This document shows, in pieces, positions 49,512-58,424 of a stretch of 64,000 bases of DNA; the stretch's first letter is position 1; the number at the start of each line of letters is the position of its first letter. The stretch covers positions 1,178,001 through 1,242,000 of the forward strand of contig NZ_CP041063.1 of NCBI RefSeq assembly GCF_011082085.1, written 5' to 3'. Under the pieces are notes generated by a model that was not told the origin of the DNA, ran no database searches, and saw only the letters and a program-made list of their open reading frames with translations. This DNA comes from Bacillus sp. Cs-700. GTDB lineage: Bacteria > Bacillota > Bacilli > Bacillales > Guptibacillaceae. A program made the position numbers and the translations under genes.

Positions 49512-51854
49512 ATGCTTCATGCAGCTGTCTTGCTACCGTTTCTGGCAGCGTTTTTCATCCCGTTGCTTTATCGGGGCGTGAAACAAGTCCATTTAGGATG
49601 GTTTGTTCTTTTAGTTCCGATTCTTCTATTCGGGTATTTTCTTACGTTTATACAGGGAGTTATGCAGGGTGTACATACACTAAAAACGTTTGAGTGGATT
49701 CCATCACTTGGAGTGAACGTTACATTCTATATCGATGGTCTTGGCCTGTTTTTCGCGCTTTTGATCACTGGAATTGGATCTCTTGTCGTTCTATATTCCA
49801 TCTATTATTTAAGTAAAGCGGAAAAACTTGGCCATTTTTATGTTTATCTCCTATTGTTTATGGGAGCTATGCTTGGGGTTGTGTTATCGGATAATTTATT
49901 TGTTCTTTACACATTCTGGGAACTAACAAGCATCTCGTCATTTCTACTTATCGGCTACTGGTATCAAAGAGAAAAATCGACTTCTGGTGCCCTCAAGTCC
50001 ATGATGATTACTGTATTCGGTGGTCTTGCGATGCTTGGTGGTTTTATATTAATGGCAGACATTACAGGAACTGCAAGCATTCGAGGGATTATTGAGAATG
50101 GGGAAATGATTGTTAACTCTACTCTCTTTCCATTTATCCTTATTCTTGTACTTCTTGGAGCCTTTACAAAGTCGGCTCAATTCCCATTTCATACGTGGTT
50201 GCCTGATGCTATGGAAGCACCAACGCCAGTTAGTGCCTTTCTTCATTCAGCTACGATGGTTAAAGCAGGTATCTATCTAGTCGCTAGATTAAGTCTTATC
50301 TTCGCTGGGACAGACCTTTTCTTTTTAATTGTCAGTGGTTTTGGTTTACTCACACTATGCTGGGGATCCTATATGGCAGTTACACAAACCGATTTGAAAG
50401 CGATACTTGCCTATTCTACGATCAGTCAACTTGGAATGATCATGGCGATGTTAGGCTTTGGTACAGAACTAGCTATTCTTGCTGCTGTATTCCACATTTT
50501 AAACCATGCGACATTTAAAGGGAGTCTCTTTATGGTTGCGGGTATTATTGACCATGAAACAGGAACGCGGGATATTAGAAAGCTAGGTGGACTATTTACA
50601 TTCATGCCGATTACGGCCACATTAGCCTTCTTTGGCACGTTCTCTATGGCCGGATTTCCGTTACCATTTTTAAACGGCTTCCTAAGTAAAGAAATGTTTT
50701 TTGATTCATCACTTCATTTTGAAAATGCTTCAACAATAGTTGAGGCTGTATCACCTTTCTTCCCATATTTTGCTGTTGGTGGAAGTATCTTTACATTCGT
50801 CTATTCCATCATGCTATTCTTCCGTACGTTTACCGGGAAACAAAGGGAAACATTACCGAAACAGCCGCACGAAGCACCAATTGGCATGCTTATTTCACCT
50901 ATAGTACTTGTTTTGCTTGTCATCATTATTGCGTTTATCCCGGATGCATTTGGCCATGCACTTCTATCGCCAATGGTCGATGCTATTAATGGCTCCGTCG
51001 GGGAAACACATATTAAATTTTGGCATGGCTTCGGACCGGCGCTTTATATGAGCCTCGCCGTTCTCATTCTAGGTTCTGCATTGTACCTGACGCGAGAAAA
51101 ATGGCAGCACGTGTACAAGGCGTTACCAGGTAAGTTATCTGCTGCAAAAGCTTACGATGGTCTCATAAACGGACTAATCAACGGCTCAAGAAAGTTAACA
51201 AATATTTATATGACTGGTTCTCTTCGTCATTACATGATTTATATTTTCGTCTTTTTCATTGCCTTAGTTGGGATTACAATGAGCGTAACTGGCGGTTTTC
51301 AAATTAACTTTGATGACCTGGCACCAATCGCTATACCTGAAGTAATGATTGCGATTGTAATGGCGGGTGCTGCTATCGCTACGATTTTCATGAAAAACCG
51401 CATTGCAGCCATTTTAGTGCTTGGAATTGTTGGATATGGACTATCTCTTCTCTTCGTCTTTTTCCGAGCACCCGATCTCGCACTAACACAGCTTATTGTT
51501 GAGACGGTTACTGTTGCTCTATTTTTACTTTGTTTTTATCACCTACCTAACTTTGATAAAAAGAAAGAATCCAAAAGAACAAATGCCGTTAACTGGGTTA
51601 TTTCGATATCAGTCGGTGTTCTTGTCACAATGGTAGGTATCGCTTCTCATAGCACAAAGCTTTTTGAACCGATCTCCGACTATTTCCTAAAGAACTCTTA
51701 TAAATTAGGCGGAGGAGATAACGTGGTTAACGTGATTCTTGTTGACTTCCGTGGACTGGATACGATGCTTGAAATCCTTGTGCTTGGACTAGCCGCTCTT
51801 GGTATTTATACAATGATCAAACTTCGTCCAGGTAAGAAGGAGGGAAATGATTAA
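49512..51854 (+). CDS. mrpA: Mrp Na+/H+ antiporter subunit A
   Basis: Largest subunit of the multisubunit Na+(K+)/H+ antiporter used for pH and Na+ homeostasis. 780 residues: NuoL-like antiporter domain with the key membrane glutamate E137 (FWELTS), KSAQFPFHTWLPDAMEAPTPVSAFLH, then a C-terminal DUF4040/MbhE-like region (PDLALTQLIVETVTVALF; VNVILVDFRGLDTM) ending at the normal MrpA terminus. It contains no fused MrpB domain. A GGGGAGG is about 11 nt before the ATG. TAATG overlap with the next gene, which is mrpC. Confidence 0.95.
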   Translation: MLHAAVLLPFLAAFFIPLLYRGVKQVHLGWFVLLVPILLFGYFLTFIQGVMQGVHTLKTFEWIPSLGVNVTFYIDGLGLFFALLITGIGSLVVLYSIYYLSKAEKLGHFYVYLLLFMGAMLGVVLSDNLFVLYTFWELTSISSFLLIGYWYQREKSTSGALKSMMITVFGGLAMLGGFILMADITGTASIRGIIENGEMIVNSTLFPFILILVLLGAFTKSAQFPFHTWLPDAMEAPTPVSAFLHSATMVKAGIYLVARLSLIFAGTDLFFLIVSGFGLLTLCWGSYMAVTQTDLKAILAYSTISQLGMIMAMLGFGTELAILAAVFHILNHATFKGSLFMVAGIIDHETGTRDIRKLGGLFTFMPITATLAFFGTFSMAGFPLPFLNGFLSKEMFFDSSLHFENASTIVEAVSPFFPYFAVGGSIFTFVYSIMLFFRTFTGKQRETLPKQPHEAPIGMLISPIVLVLLVIIIAFIPDAFGHALLSPMVDAINGSVGETHIKFWHGFGPALYMSLAVLILGSALYLTREKWQHVYKALPGKLSAAKAYDGLINGLINGSRKLTNIYMTGSLRHYMIYIFVFFIALVGITMSVTGGFQINFDDLAPIAIPEVMIAIVMAGAAIATIFMKNRIAAILVLGIVGYGLSLLFVFFRAPDLALTQLIVETVTVALFLLCFYHLPNFDKKKESKRTNAVNWVISISVGVLVTMVGIASHSTKLFEPISDYFLKNSYKLGGGDNVVNVILVDFRGLDTMLEILVLGLAALGIYTMIKLRPGKKEGND

Positions 51855-52192
51855 TGGAAATCATCATGTCTGTGCTTGCAGGAATTCTTTTCACTGCAGG
51901 GGTTTATATGATTTTGCAGAAACAAATTCTTAAAATCATTATCGGTACGGCACTGTTGTCTCATGGGGCTCACTTATTTATTATTACGATGGGAAAGTTG
52001 AATCGTGGGAAACCACCAATTCTATCTGAGGGTGTAACGAGCTACGCTGATCCGCTCCCCCAGGCCCTGATTTTAACTTCCATTGTTATTAGCTTTGGGG
52101 TGACTTCATTTCTTCTTGTGCTAGCGTATCGGACGTACCAAACGAATGGTACCGATAATATGGAGAAATTGAGGGGTAATGACCATGAGTAA
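51854..52192 (+). CDS. mrpC: Mrp Na+/H+ antiporter subunit C
   Basis: 112-residue NuoK-like subunit with three membrane helices. Diagnostic segments are ILKIIIGTALLSHGAHLFII and SYADPLPQALILTSIVISFG (each a NuoK/MrpC landmark; similar to B. subtilis MrpC). It overlaps mrpA by one base; mrpB, which should separate A and C, is missing. Overlaps mrpD by 8 bp. Confidence 0.94.
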   Translation: MEIIMSVLAGILFTAGVYMILQKQILKIIIGTALLSHGAHLFIITMGKLNRGKPPILSEGVTSYADPLPQALILTSIVISFGVTSFLLVLAYRTYQTNGTDNMEKLRGNDHE

Positions 52193-53666
52193 CCTAGCTA
52201 TACTTCCAATTTTATTGCCGCTCTTAACAGGAATCATTCTTGTATTCTTGAATAAGCGGTTACCGCTTGTAAGATTGATCACCCGCATCATGGTTTTAGT
52301 AAACCTTGCAGTTGTTTCAATTATTGCTTTTAACGTTATTCAAAATGGAACGATTGTGCTAAAAGCAGGTGATTGGACAGTGCCTTATGGCATTGTTCTC
52401 GTCGCTGATCCACTTGCTATGCTACTCGTTGTTACAGCGAATATCATCTCGGTTGCATGTGCTTTCTATGCTTTTAAATCACTAGATGAACAGCGTGAGC
52501 GGTACTACTTTTATCCGCTCTTTCAGCTTCTAATCGCAGGGGTAAGTGGAGCCTTTTTAACAGGAGACTTGTTTAACTTATTCGTATTTTTTGAAGTTCT
52601 CTTAATTGCTTCATACGGGTTAATTGTTCTTGGAGGCACGAAAGAACAATTCAGAGAGTCATTTAAATACATTATTATCAACTTGTTCTCTTCAATGCTG
52701 TTTGTTACAACCATATCCTTTCTTTATGCAGTAGTTGGAACAGTAAATATGGCTCAATTGGCAGAACGTGTAGGGGAAGTCCAACAAGATGGTGTCTTAA
52801 CAACCATTGCTATACTCCTCCTTGTTGTATTTGCAACAAAGGGAGCACTATTTCCGCTATATTTCTGGCTACCGAAGTCTTACACCGTTCCACCAACCGT
52901 TATTTCAGCATTATTTGGTGCACTACTTACGAAAGTTGGAGTCTACTCGATTCTTAGAGTTTTCTCATTGATTTTTGTCTATAACCTTTCTGTAACGCAC
53001 CAAGTTTTACTTATCATGGCTGGTCTTACACTTGTATTTGGGGTGATAGGAGCTTTGTCAACGAATAATGTCCAACTTATTATCGCCTACAATATCATCC
53101 CGGCAGTTGGCTATATGATTCTAGGCATTGGTGTCTTCTCAGCTACTGCACTTGCAGGAACTGTTTATTACCTCCTACATGATATGATTATTAAAGCGGC
53201 GCTCTTCTTCCTTGTAGGTGCTATGGTTGCTTTTGCTGGCACTTCAGATTTAAGGAAGATGGGCGGCATTATTAAAAACCAACCACTACTTGGATGGCTC
53301 TTTTTCATTGGAGCACTCGCACTTGCAGGGTTACCGCCTTTTAGTGGATTTATCGGTAAGCTTTTGATTCTAAAAGGAGCGTTTGAAGAAGGCCATTATG
53401 TACTGGGCGTAATTGGCTTGGTGACAAGTCTCTTAATTCTCCTATCTGTTATTCGCATCTTTATTAAAGGTTTCTGGGGCGAGCCTAAATCGGAATACGT
53501 ACAAAGTGGAAATTCTATTTACGGTAAGATCTTGCCAGCTGCCTTTCTATTAGTCTTCACCGTATTCCTTGGACTAGGTGCAGAGTTTATTTATCCTACT
53601 GTCCAAACTATTGCAGATCAAATGATTGATCCAGCAAACTATATTGATTCCGTCATGAAGGAGTAG
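52185..53666 (+). CDS. mrpD: Mrp Na+/H+ antiporter subunit D
   Basis: NuoN-like antiporter subunit. 493 residues from the ATG at 52185 (8 nt after GAGGGG; identical in length to B. subtilis MrpD). About 14 membrane helices with the conserved glutamate in NLFVFFEVLLIASYGL and KGALFPLYFWLPKSYTVPP, plus a later K-containing helix (HDMIIKAALFFLVG). Follows mrpC and precedes mrpE by 5 bp. Confidence 0.95.
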   Translation: MSNLAILPILLPLLTGIILVFLNKRLPLVRLITRIMVLVNLAVVSIIAFNVIQNGTIVLKAGDWTVPYGIVLVADPLAMLLVVTANIISVACAFYAFKSLDEQRERYYFYPLFQLLIAGVSGAFLTGDLFNLFVFFEVLLIASYGLIVLGGTKEQFRESFKYIIINLFSSMLFVTTISFLYAVVGTVNMAQLAERVGEVQQDGVLTTIAILLLVVFATKGALFPLYFWLPKSYTVPPTVISALFGALLTKVGVYSILRVFSLIFVYNLSVTHQVLLIMAGLTLVFGVIGALSTNNVQLIIAYNIIPAVGYMILGIGVFSATALAGTVYYLLHDMIIKAALFFLVGAMVAFAGTSDLRKMGGIIKNQPLLGWLFFIGALALAGLPPFSGFIGKLLILKGAFEEGHYVLGVIGLVTSLLILLSVIRIFIKGFWGEPKSEYVQSGNSIYGKILPAAFLLVFTVFLGLGAEFIYPTVQTIADQMIDPANYIDSVMKE

Positions 53667-53671
53667 ATGGC

Positions 53672-54148
53672 ATGCCAATTCAAATTATCGTTAATCTCAT
53701 AATTGCCGTTCTCTGGATGTTTCTTTTTGAAAGCTACTCTTTTAGTACATTTTTTATCGGTTACTTATTTGGGATTGGGCTGCTCCTCTTAATGGAGCGT
53801 TTTATTCCAGATCGATTTTATTTCTATCGTCTCTGGGCAATTATTAAATTGTTGTTCTTGTTTATTAAAGAATTGTTAATGGCCAATGTACAAGTCGTTA
53901 AACTCGTCTACAGTCCTAAGCTTAAAATGGAACCCGGTATTATTGAAGTTCCTATTGACGTTCGCACAAACTGGGAAATAACAATGCTTGCGAATCTAAT
54001 CACGTTAACTCCCGGTACGCTAACGGTATCAGTTGCACCTGACAATATGCACATCTACATTCATGCGATGGATGCTCCTGATGCTGATGAAGTCATTAAG
54101 GAAATTAAAGGAACATTTGAGAAAGCGATTATGGAGGTGACAAGATGA
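53672..54148 (+). CDS. mrpE: Mrp Na+/H+ antiporter subunit E
   Basis: 158-residue subunit with two or three N-terminal membrane helices and a small cytoplasmic domain carrying TLTPGTLTVSV, the MrpE landmark, and HAMDAPDADEV. AAGGAG precedes the ATG. Its TGA overlaps the mrpF ATG (ATGA). Confidence 0.93.
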   Translation: MPIQIIVNLIIAVLWMFLFESYSFSTFFIGYLFGIGLLLLMERFIPDRFYFYRLWAIIKLLFLFIKELLMANVQVVKLVYSPKLKMEPGIIEVPIDVRTNWEITMLANLITLTPGTLTVSVAPDNMHIYIHAMDAPDADEVIKEIKGTFEKAIMEVTR

Positions 54149-54435
54149 CTTCCCTTTTATCTACCGTATCAACGATCTGTATCGTCATCATTGCGATCTC
54201 CACTTTGTTTTTACTTTATCGAGCCATAAAAGGACCTTCAAATCCTGACAGGGCAGTTGCACTAGATACAATCGGCATTAATTTAATGGCAATAGCTGGT
54301 ATTCTAGCAATTAAACTAGAAACTGAATATTTCAATGATATTATTCTTCTCATTGGAATCCTTGCTTTTATAGGGACAGTAGCTATCGCTAAATTTTTGG
54401 AAAAGGGTGTTATCATTGAAAGAAGTCGTGATTAG
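54145..54435 (+). CDS. mrpF: Mrp Na+/H+ antiporter subunit F
   Basis: 96-residue subunit with three membrane helices. The loop KGPSNPDRAVALDTIGINLM after the first helix is diagnostic for MrpF/MnhF. GAGGTGACAAG precedes the ATG. Overlaps mrpG by about 20 bp. Confidence 0.94.
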   Translation: MTSLLSTVSTICIVIIAISTLFLLYRAIKGPSNPDRAVALDTIGINLMAIAGILAIKLETEYFNDIILLIGILAFIGTVAIAKFLEKGVIIERSRD

Positions 54436-54772
54436 CATTTTTATGCTTATCGGTACGTTTTTCCTTTTTTCTGGAGCGCTGGGAATTTTTCGACTTCCTG
54501 ACGTATACACTCGTCTACACGCCGCTTCAAAAAGTGCTACGCTAGGAGTAGCTGGAATTCTTATCGCCGCTTTCCTTTACTTCATCTTCGAAGAACAAAT
54601 GGTGAGCGGCAAGCTCATTCTCGGGATTATCTTTATTCTCATGACAGCACCGGTTTCTGGGCATATGATTTCAAGAGCTGCCTACCAAAAAGGAGTCCCT
54701 CTATGGGATAAAACAACGAGAGATGATCTTGATAAAGCGCAACAAAAAAAAGCAAGCACGAACAAGGGTTAA
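54416..54772 (+). CDS. mrpG: Mrp Na+/H+ antiporter subunit G
   Basis: 118 residues from a TTG at 54416, which lies behind AAAAGGGTG; a GTG at 54407 is the alternative. Three membrane helices with GIFRLPDVYTRLHAASKSATLG, the MrpG signature (shown here in part: RLPDVYTRLHAASKS). The last codons and the stop fall inside the operon terminator. Confidence 0.92.
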   Translation: MKEVVISIFMLIGTFFLFSGALGIFRLPDVYTRLHAASKSATLGVAGILIAAFLYFIFEEQMVSGKLILGIIFILMTAPVSGHMISRAAYQKGVPLWDKTTRDDLDKAQQKKASTNKG

Positions 54773-54795
54773 TCCCTATCGTGCTTGCTTTTTCA
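54751..54795 (+). terminator. Terminator of the mrp operon, overlapping mrpG
   Basis: Perfect 11-bp stem AGCAAGCACGA / TCGTGCTTGCT with a 17-nt loop, then TTTTT. The mrpG stop (54770-54772) is in the loop, so ribosomes finishing mrpG would occlude the left arm. Confidence 0.9.
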
Positions 54796-54810
54796 CATTT
54801 GCGAAAACGT

Positions 54811-54969
54811 TTAATAACGATAATTTGCGTAATAATAGTACCCGCCGCCAATCACAAGCAATAAAACAAGCAGTACAACAATTAAAGCAAAGTACCCTCC
54901 TCCATAGCCTGGATATGGATATGGGTATGGCGGATAGGGATATCCACAGCCAGGATAGCCGTAACTCAT
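54811..54969 (-). CDS. YjcZ-like tyrosine/proline/glycine-rich small protein
   Basis: 52 residues from the ATG at 54969 (after GGAGGGGGCGT). The N-terminal half is a Tyr/Pro/Gly run (SYGYPGCGYPYPPYPYPYPG) and the C-terminal half a membrane helix (FALIVVLLVLLLVIGGG) plus YYYYANYRY. The FALIVVLxxLLxIxG core matches the YjcZ family of small sporulation-associated proteins; the extended Tyr-Pro N-terminus is longer than usual. Monocistronic. Confidence 0.75.
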   Translation of the reverse strand: MSYGYPGCGYPYPPYPYPYPGYGGGYFALIVVLLVLLLVIGGGYYYYANYRY

Positions 54970-55156
54970 ACGCCCCCTCCTTTTCTCCCTTAGACATTCT
55001 TCTGGTAGATAGTATAGTCTATGAAAGATTCGAATAGGATGTATGGACATTGGCGGAGTTTTCTAAATTCATCACTACCGCTGTTCATCCGTTTCTTAAT
55101 GCTCTACAATTAGGAGGGGTATGAAGCCTTGCAATTACTAAAAGGGGTCGATATCA

Positions 55157-56275
55157 ATGACAACATCAAGTAAAACAATAACACCCACATATGACCCATG
55201 GGAAGCTTATATGGATGTTGAAGAATACGGAAGTATGATACTTTCTAATATTGAACTAACGACAACGACACTATGCAATATGCGGTGTGAGCACTGTGCA
55301 GTTGGTTATACTCTTCAACCAAGAGATCCTGATCCGCTTCCACTGGACCTTTTGACTGGTAAACTAGACGAAGTGGAAAAACTTCGTGCACTAAGCATTA
55401 CAGGTGGCGAACCGATGCTATCTATGAAATCAGTGAAACAATATGTTGCGCCACTACTTAAATATGCCCATAATCGAGGGGCACGCACGCAAATAAACTC
55501 CAACCTAACGCTTGATCGAAAGCGATACGATCTTATTCTACCTTATTTGGATGTTTTACATATTTCTCATAACTATGGAAGTATTGAAGATTTTACTGAC
55601 ATTGGTTTTGCAGTAATGGATCGTAAACCTTCGATCGCTCAACGAGAGTCCTATTTTCATCGCATGGTTGAAAACGCAAAAGATTTAACTTCTAAAGGAG
55701 TAATCGTTTCAGCCGAGACTATGATTAATCGCAGAACAATTCCGAATATCGTTAGCATTCATAAACAAATTGCAGAGATGGGTTGTCAGAGACATGAGAT
55801 TCATCCAATGTACCCTTCAGATTTTGCTTCTGATTTAGACATTGCTTCACTGGATGAAATTCGTGAAGGTATACACCGTCTATTAGACAACCGAGATCCC
55901 GACGTCTGGCTGCTATTTGGAACACTGCCATTCTACCCGTGTAGTTCAAATTCAGAAGATCTCAAACTCCTAGAAAGATTATATGCTGAGCCAAACGTAA
56001 CAGTTAGAAATGATCCAGATGGTCGCTCAAGGTTAAACTTAAACATATTTGACGGAGACATCATCGTCACTGATTTTGGTGACACTCCTCCACTTGGGAA
56101 TATTAAAGACACAAATTTAAATGACGCTTATCAAAAATGGCAAGAAAGTAAAGTTGCTAAAAGCATAAGCTGCCACTGTCCAGCAGTGAAATGTCTAGGC
56201 CCTAACCTTCTTGTTAAAGATGCCTATTATAAAAATATCGACTTTTTACAAAAAGAGACTAATATTTCTCTTTAA
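55157..56275 (+). CDS. yfkAB: Radical SAM/CxCxxxxC motif protein YfkAB
   Basis: 372 residues. N-terminal radical-SAM cluster CNMRCEHC (C-x3-C-x2-C) and SITGGEPML, then a C-terminal extension carrying CHCPAVKC, the CxCxxxxC motif that names this family and probably binds a further Fe-S centre. Substrate and product are unknown. In B. subtilis the locus was once annotated as two genes yfkA and yfkB; here it is one intact reading frame. Not part of an obvious operon; its own terminator follows. Confidence 0.92.
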   Translation: MTTSSKTITPTYDPWEAYMDVEEYGSMILSNIELTTTTLCNMRCEHCAVGYTLQPRDPDPLPLDLLTGKLDEVEKLRALSITGGEPMLSMKSVKQYVAPLLKYAHNRGARTQINSNLTLDRKRYDLILPYLDVLHISHNYGSIEDFTDIGFAVMDRKPSIAQRESYFHRMVENAKDLTSKGVIVSAETMINRRTIPNIVSIHKQIAEMGCQRHEIHPMYPSDFASDLDIASLDEIREGIHRLLDNRDPDVWLLFGTLPFYPCSSNSEDLKLLERLYAEPNVTVRNDPDGRSRLNLNIFDGDIIVTDFGDTPPLGNIKDTNLNDAYQKWQESKVAKSISCHCPAVKCLGPNLLVKDAYYKNIDFLQKETNISL

Positions 56276-56300
56276 ACCTCCAATTTCGGGGGTTTTTTTA
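56274..56300 (+). terminator. Terminator of yfkAB
   Basis: Stem AAACCTCC / GGGGGTTT (one G-U pair), 6-nt loop, TTTTTTT. It overlaps the stop codon by two bases. Confidence 0.85.
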
Positions 56301-56389
56301 CTCATTTTTGTATCTAATCACAATTTCAGCTTTCACTTCTTTGAAGATAGGGTATAATACCTATCGTAATCTATAGGAGTGTGATACTA

Positions 56390-57136
56390 GTGAGGAAAAA
56401 AGTATGGATTCTGGTATTAGTTGCCGGTTCTCTAGCTATTTTACTAGCGCTGGCTGAAAATCAAACGGATTTTCTTAGAACCAATGCAAACGAAATGCCC
56501 GAGAACGATTCAGAGTCCAAGAAGAAAAACATTACGTACTATACCAAATATTATCAAACGAAAAAGAGCATATATGACTCTTATACTCACAAAGACAGTG
56601 AGACAATTTTCCTTGGTGATAGCTTGACTGATTATTATGAATGGGGAGAAGCTCTCAGTGATCACGAGGTATTAAATCGAGGCATTGCTGGTGATACAAC
56701 CACTGGAGTACTTAACCGAATTGATGAGGTGGTAAAAGCGAAACCTGATCGGGTGTATTTATTAATTGGGATTAACGATATGATTGCAGGTCAGCCCATT
56801 AATAAAATTGAGACAAACTATAAGCAGATTCTTGATATTCTGAAGACGCGATCTCCTAATACAAAGGTGTACGTTCAAAGTTTATTCCCCGTTAACACGG
56901 CATTAACTGGTCATCCTCTTAATAACGCCACAATTCGTGATTTAAACAAGCGTTTAGAAGACCTCTCAAATCTGTATGATTATCAATATATCGATATTTA
57001 TCCAGAGCTAGTCGAATTTGGGCAGTTGAATAAAGATTTTACGTTCGATGGTCTTCATCTCAATGGAGAAGGTTACCGCATTTGGACTCGAAAAATTCTT
57101 TCTACGTACAATACAAATGAAGATGCTGAAAAGTAA
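56390..57136 (+). CDS. Exported SGNH/GDSL-family hydrolase
   Basis: 248 residues from a GTG at 56390 (10 nt after GGAG). An N-terminal hydrophobic segment (ILVLVAGSLAILLALA) acts as a signal anchor. SGNH blocks are visible: block I FLGDSLTD (nucleophile Ser), block II NRGIAGDTT (oxyanion Gly), block III LIGINDM (Asn), and block V DGLHLN (catalytic Asp-x-x-His). Probably a cell-surface esterase or acetyl-transfer/deacetylating enzyme; the substrate is unknown. Single-gene unit. Confidence 0.85.
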   Translation: MRKKVWILVLVAGSLAILLALAENQTDFLRTNANEMPENDSESKKKNITYYTKYYQTKKSIYDSYTHKDSETIFLGDSLTDYYEWGEALSDHEVLNRGIAGDTTTGVLNRIDEVVKAKPDRVYLLIGINDMIAGQPINKIETNYKQILDILKTRSPNTKVYVQSLFPVNTALTGHPLNNATIRDLNKRLEDLSNLYDYQYIDIYPELVEFGQLNKDFTFDGLHLNGEGYRIWTRKILSTYNTNEDAEK

Positions 57137-57210
57137 TCACACCAATTCAGCGATCCGTTATTGCTTTTTCGCTTTTGTGTGTTAAACTACAATAGACCAA
57201 CCTTAAAATG

Positions 57211-57243
57211 CTTCGGAGGGAAACCTTCGGAGTTCTTTTTTTT
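57211..57243 (+). terminator. Terminator of the SGNH hydrolase gene
   Basis: 9-bp stem CTTCGGAGG / CCTTCGGAG with two G-U pairs, GAAA tetraloop, then TTCTTTTTTTT. Confidence 0.85.
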
Positions 57244-57272
57244 ACTCCTCACTGCAATTTACTTTGGAAGTA

Positions 57273-57470
57273 TTACAAAGAGTATAAAGCTAGAATTTGT
57301 TCAACCTTAAATGTTCGAACATCCCCTCTTAAGTAACAATACCCAGTAATTTCTTGTTCGTTTACATTGAGTATCCTAACAATTCTCTTAGTAATCTTGT
57401 TTTGTCCAGATACATAGATCATTTCTACTTTTTTCTGGTGTTTTAAGTGGTTTTTTATATTCTTATACAT
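57273..57470 (-). CDS. WYL-domain mini-protein
   Basis: 65 residues from the ATG at 57470 (after GGGAG). The sequence VEMIYVSGQNKITKRIVRIL and ITGYCYLRGDVRTFKVEQIL follows the WYL pattern I-x-Y, then xxCxLRxxxRTFxxxxI, but there is no N-terminal HTH or full-length regulator around it. WYL domains sense nucleotides or oligonucleotides in transcriptional regulators; what a free-standing half-domain does is unknown. Isolated between SGNH hydrolase and sigK. Confidence 0.65.
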   Translation of the reverse strand: MYKNIKNHLKHQKKVEMIYVSGQNKITKRIVRILNVNEQEITGYCYLRGDVRTFKVEQILALYSL

Positions 57471-57617
57471 GAGACACTCCCTTCCCATACGATCGTTTAT
57501 TCTTATTATATTCCGAACAAACGTTCTTAACCACTACATTTCAACGATTGACATTGCTCTTTTTTCCATTTGGAAGTTAGGCTGAGTAAATTAAAAAAAC
57601 CCCGCTTTTTAGCAGGG

Positions 57618-58325
57618 TTACGCACCACTTTCTTTTCGATTTCGATAAAACTCATGAAACAATTTCATTAGTGCTCTTTTTTCAATTCTTGAAACATAAC
57701 TTCGAGAAATACCAAGCTGCCTTGCAATTTCCCGCTGTGTCAATTCTTTTTCAAGGTTTAAACCAAACCGTCCCACAATGACTTCCTTTTCACGATCATC
57801 TAGAATATGAATGTATTCATAGATCTTCTTTTTCTCCATATTAAGTTGAATTAACTCTACAATATCTTCCGTTTCTGCTTTTAAAACGTCAATAAGTGAA
57901 ATCTCATTGCCTTCCTTATCCTGACCGATTGGATCATGTAGAGACACATCTTTTTTTGTCTTTTTCAAAGCCCGTAAGTGCATGAGAATTTCGTTTTCAA
58001 TACACCTTGCTGCATAGGTTGCTAGCTTTGTGCCTTTATCTGTTGAATAACTTTCAATTGCTTTAATTAAACCAATTGTACCGATCGAGATAAGATCTTC
58101 AGGGTCTTCGCCAGTATTTTCGAACTTTTTCACAATATGGGCCACGAGACGGAGGTTGTGTTCGATGAGCCGATTTCTTGCATCTTCATCTCCTTCAGCC
58201 ATTAATTCTAAATACTTTCTTTCATCTTTTCTAGAAAGAGGCTGGGGGAAGGCATTGTTTTTCACAAATGAGACAAAGAAAAGAACTTCCTTACAAACGT
58301 AAGCAAGTGCTGCCAGTAAGGACAC
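57618..58325 (-). CDS. sigK: Sporulation sigma factor SigK, uninterrupted
   Basis: Late mother-cell sigma factor. 235 residues from a GTG at 58325 placed 7 nt after GGGAGG. Starts with a hydrophobic pro-sequence ([17 protein letters not shown]) for membrane retention until SpoIVFB cleavage, then region 2 ([36 protein letters not shown]) and region 4 ([21 protein letters not shown]). No skin-like element interrupts it, unlike in B. subtilis where a rearrangement joins spoIVCB and spoIIIC. Its own promoter was not identified. Confidence 0.96.
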   Translation of the reverse strand: MSLLAALAYVCKEVLFFVSFVKNNAFPQPLSRKDERKYLELMAEGDEDARNRLIEHNLRLVAHIVKKFENTGEDPEDLISIGTIGLIKAIESYSTDKGTKLATYAARCIENEILMHLRALKKTKKDVSLHDPIGQDKEGNEISLIDVLKAETEDIVELIQLNMEKKKIYEYIHILDDREKEVIVGRFGLNLEKELTQREIARQLGISRSYVSRIEKRALMKLFHEFYRNRKESGA

Positions 58326-58424
58326 ATACTCACCTCCCATTGATGGGCTGTTACTATATCTTAAGCTTATGTAATTGCCTACCCCCACGTGTCTGTCCTT
58401 CTGGAATTTTAAATCAAAAAAATA

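Noticed and set aside
49512-51854. MrpA as an A-B fusion explaining the missing mrpB
   Set aside because: The protein is only 780 residues and ends with the standard MrpA C-terminus (VNVILVDFRGLDTM region); fused A-B proteins are longer and carry an MrpB domain.
54723-55037. 104-codon plus-strand ORF after mrpG
   Set aside because: It overlaps mrpG, runs through the operon terminator and lies antisense to the YjcZ-like gene.
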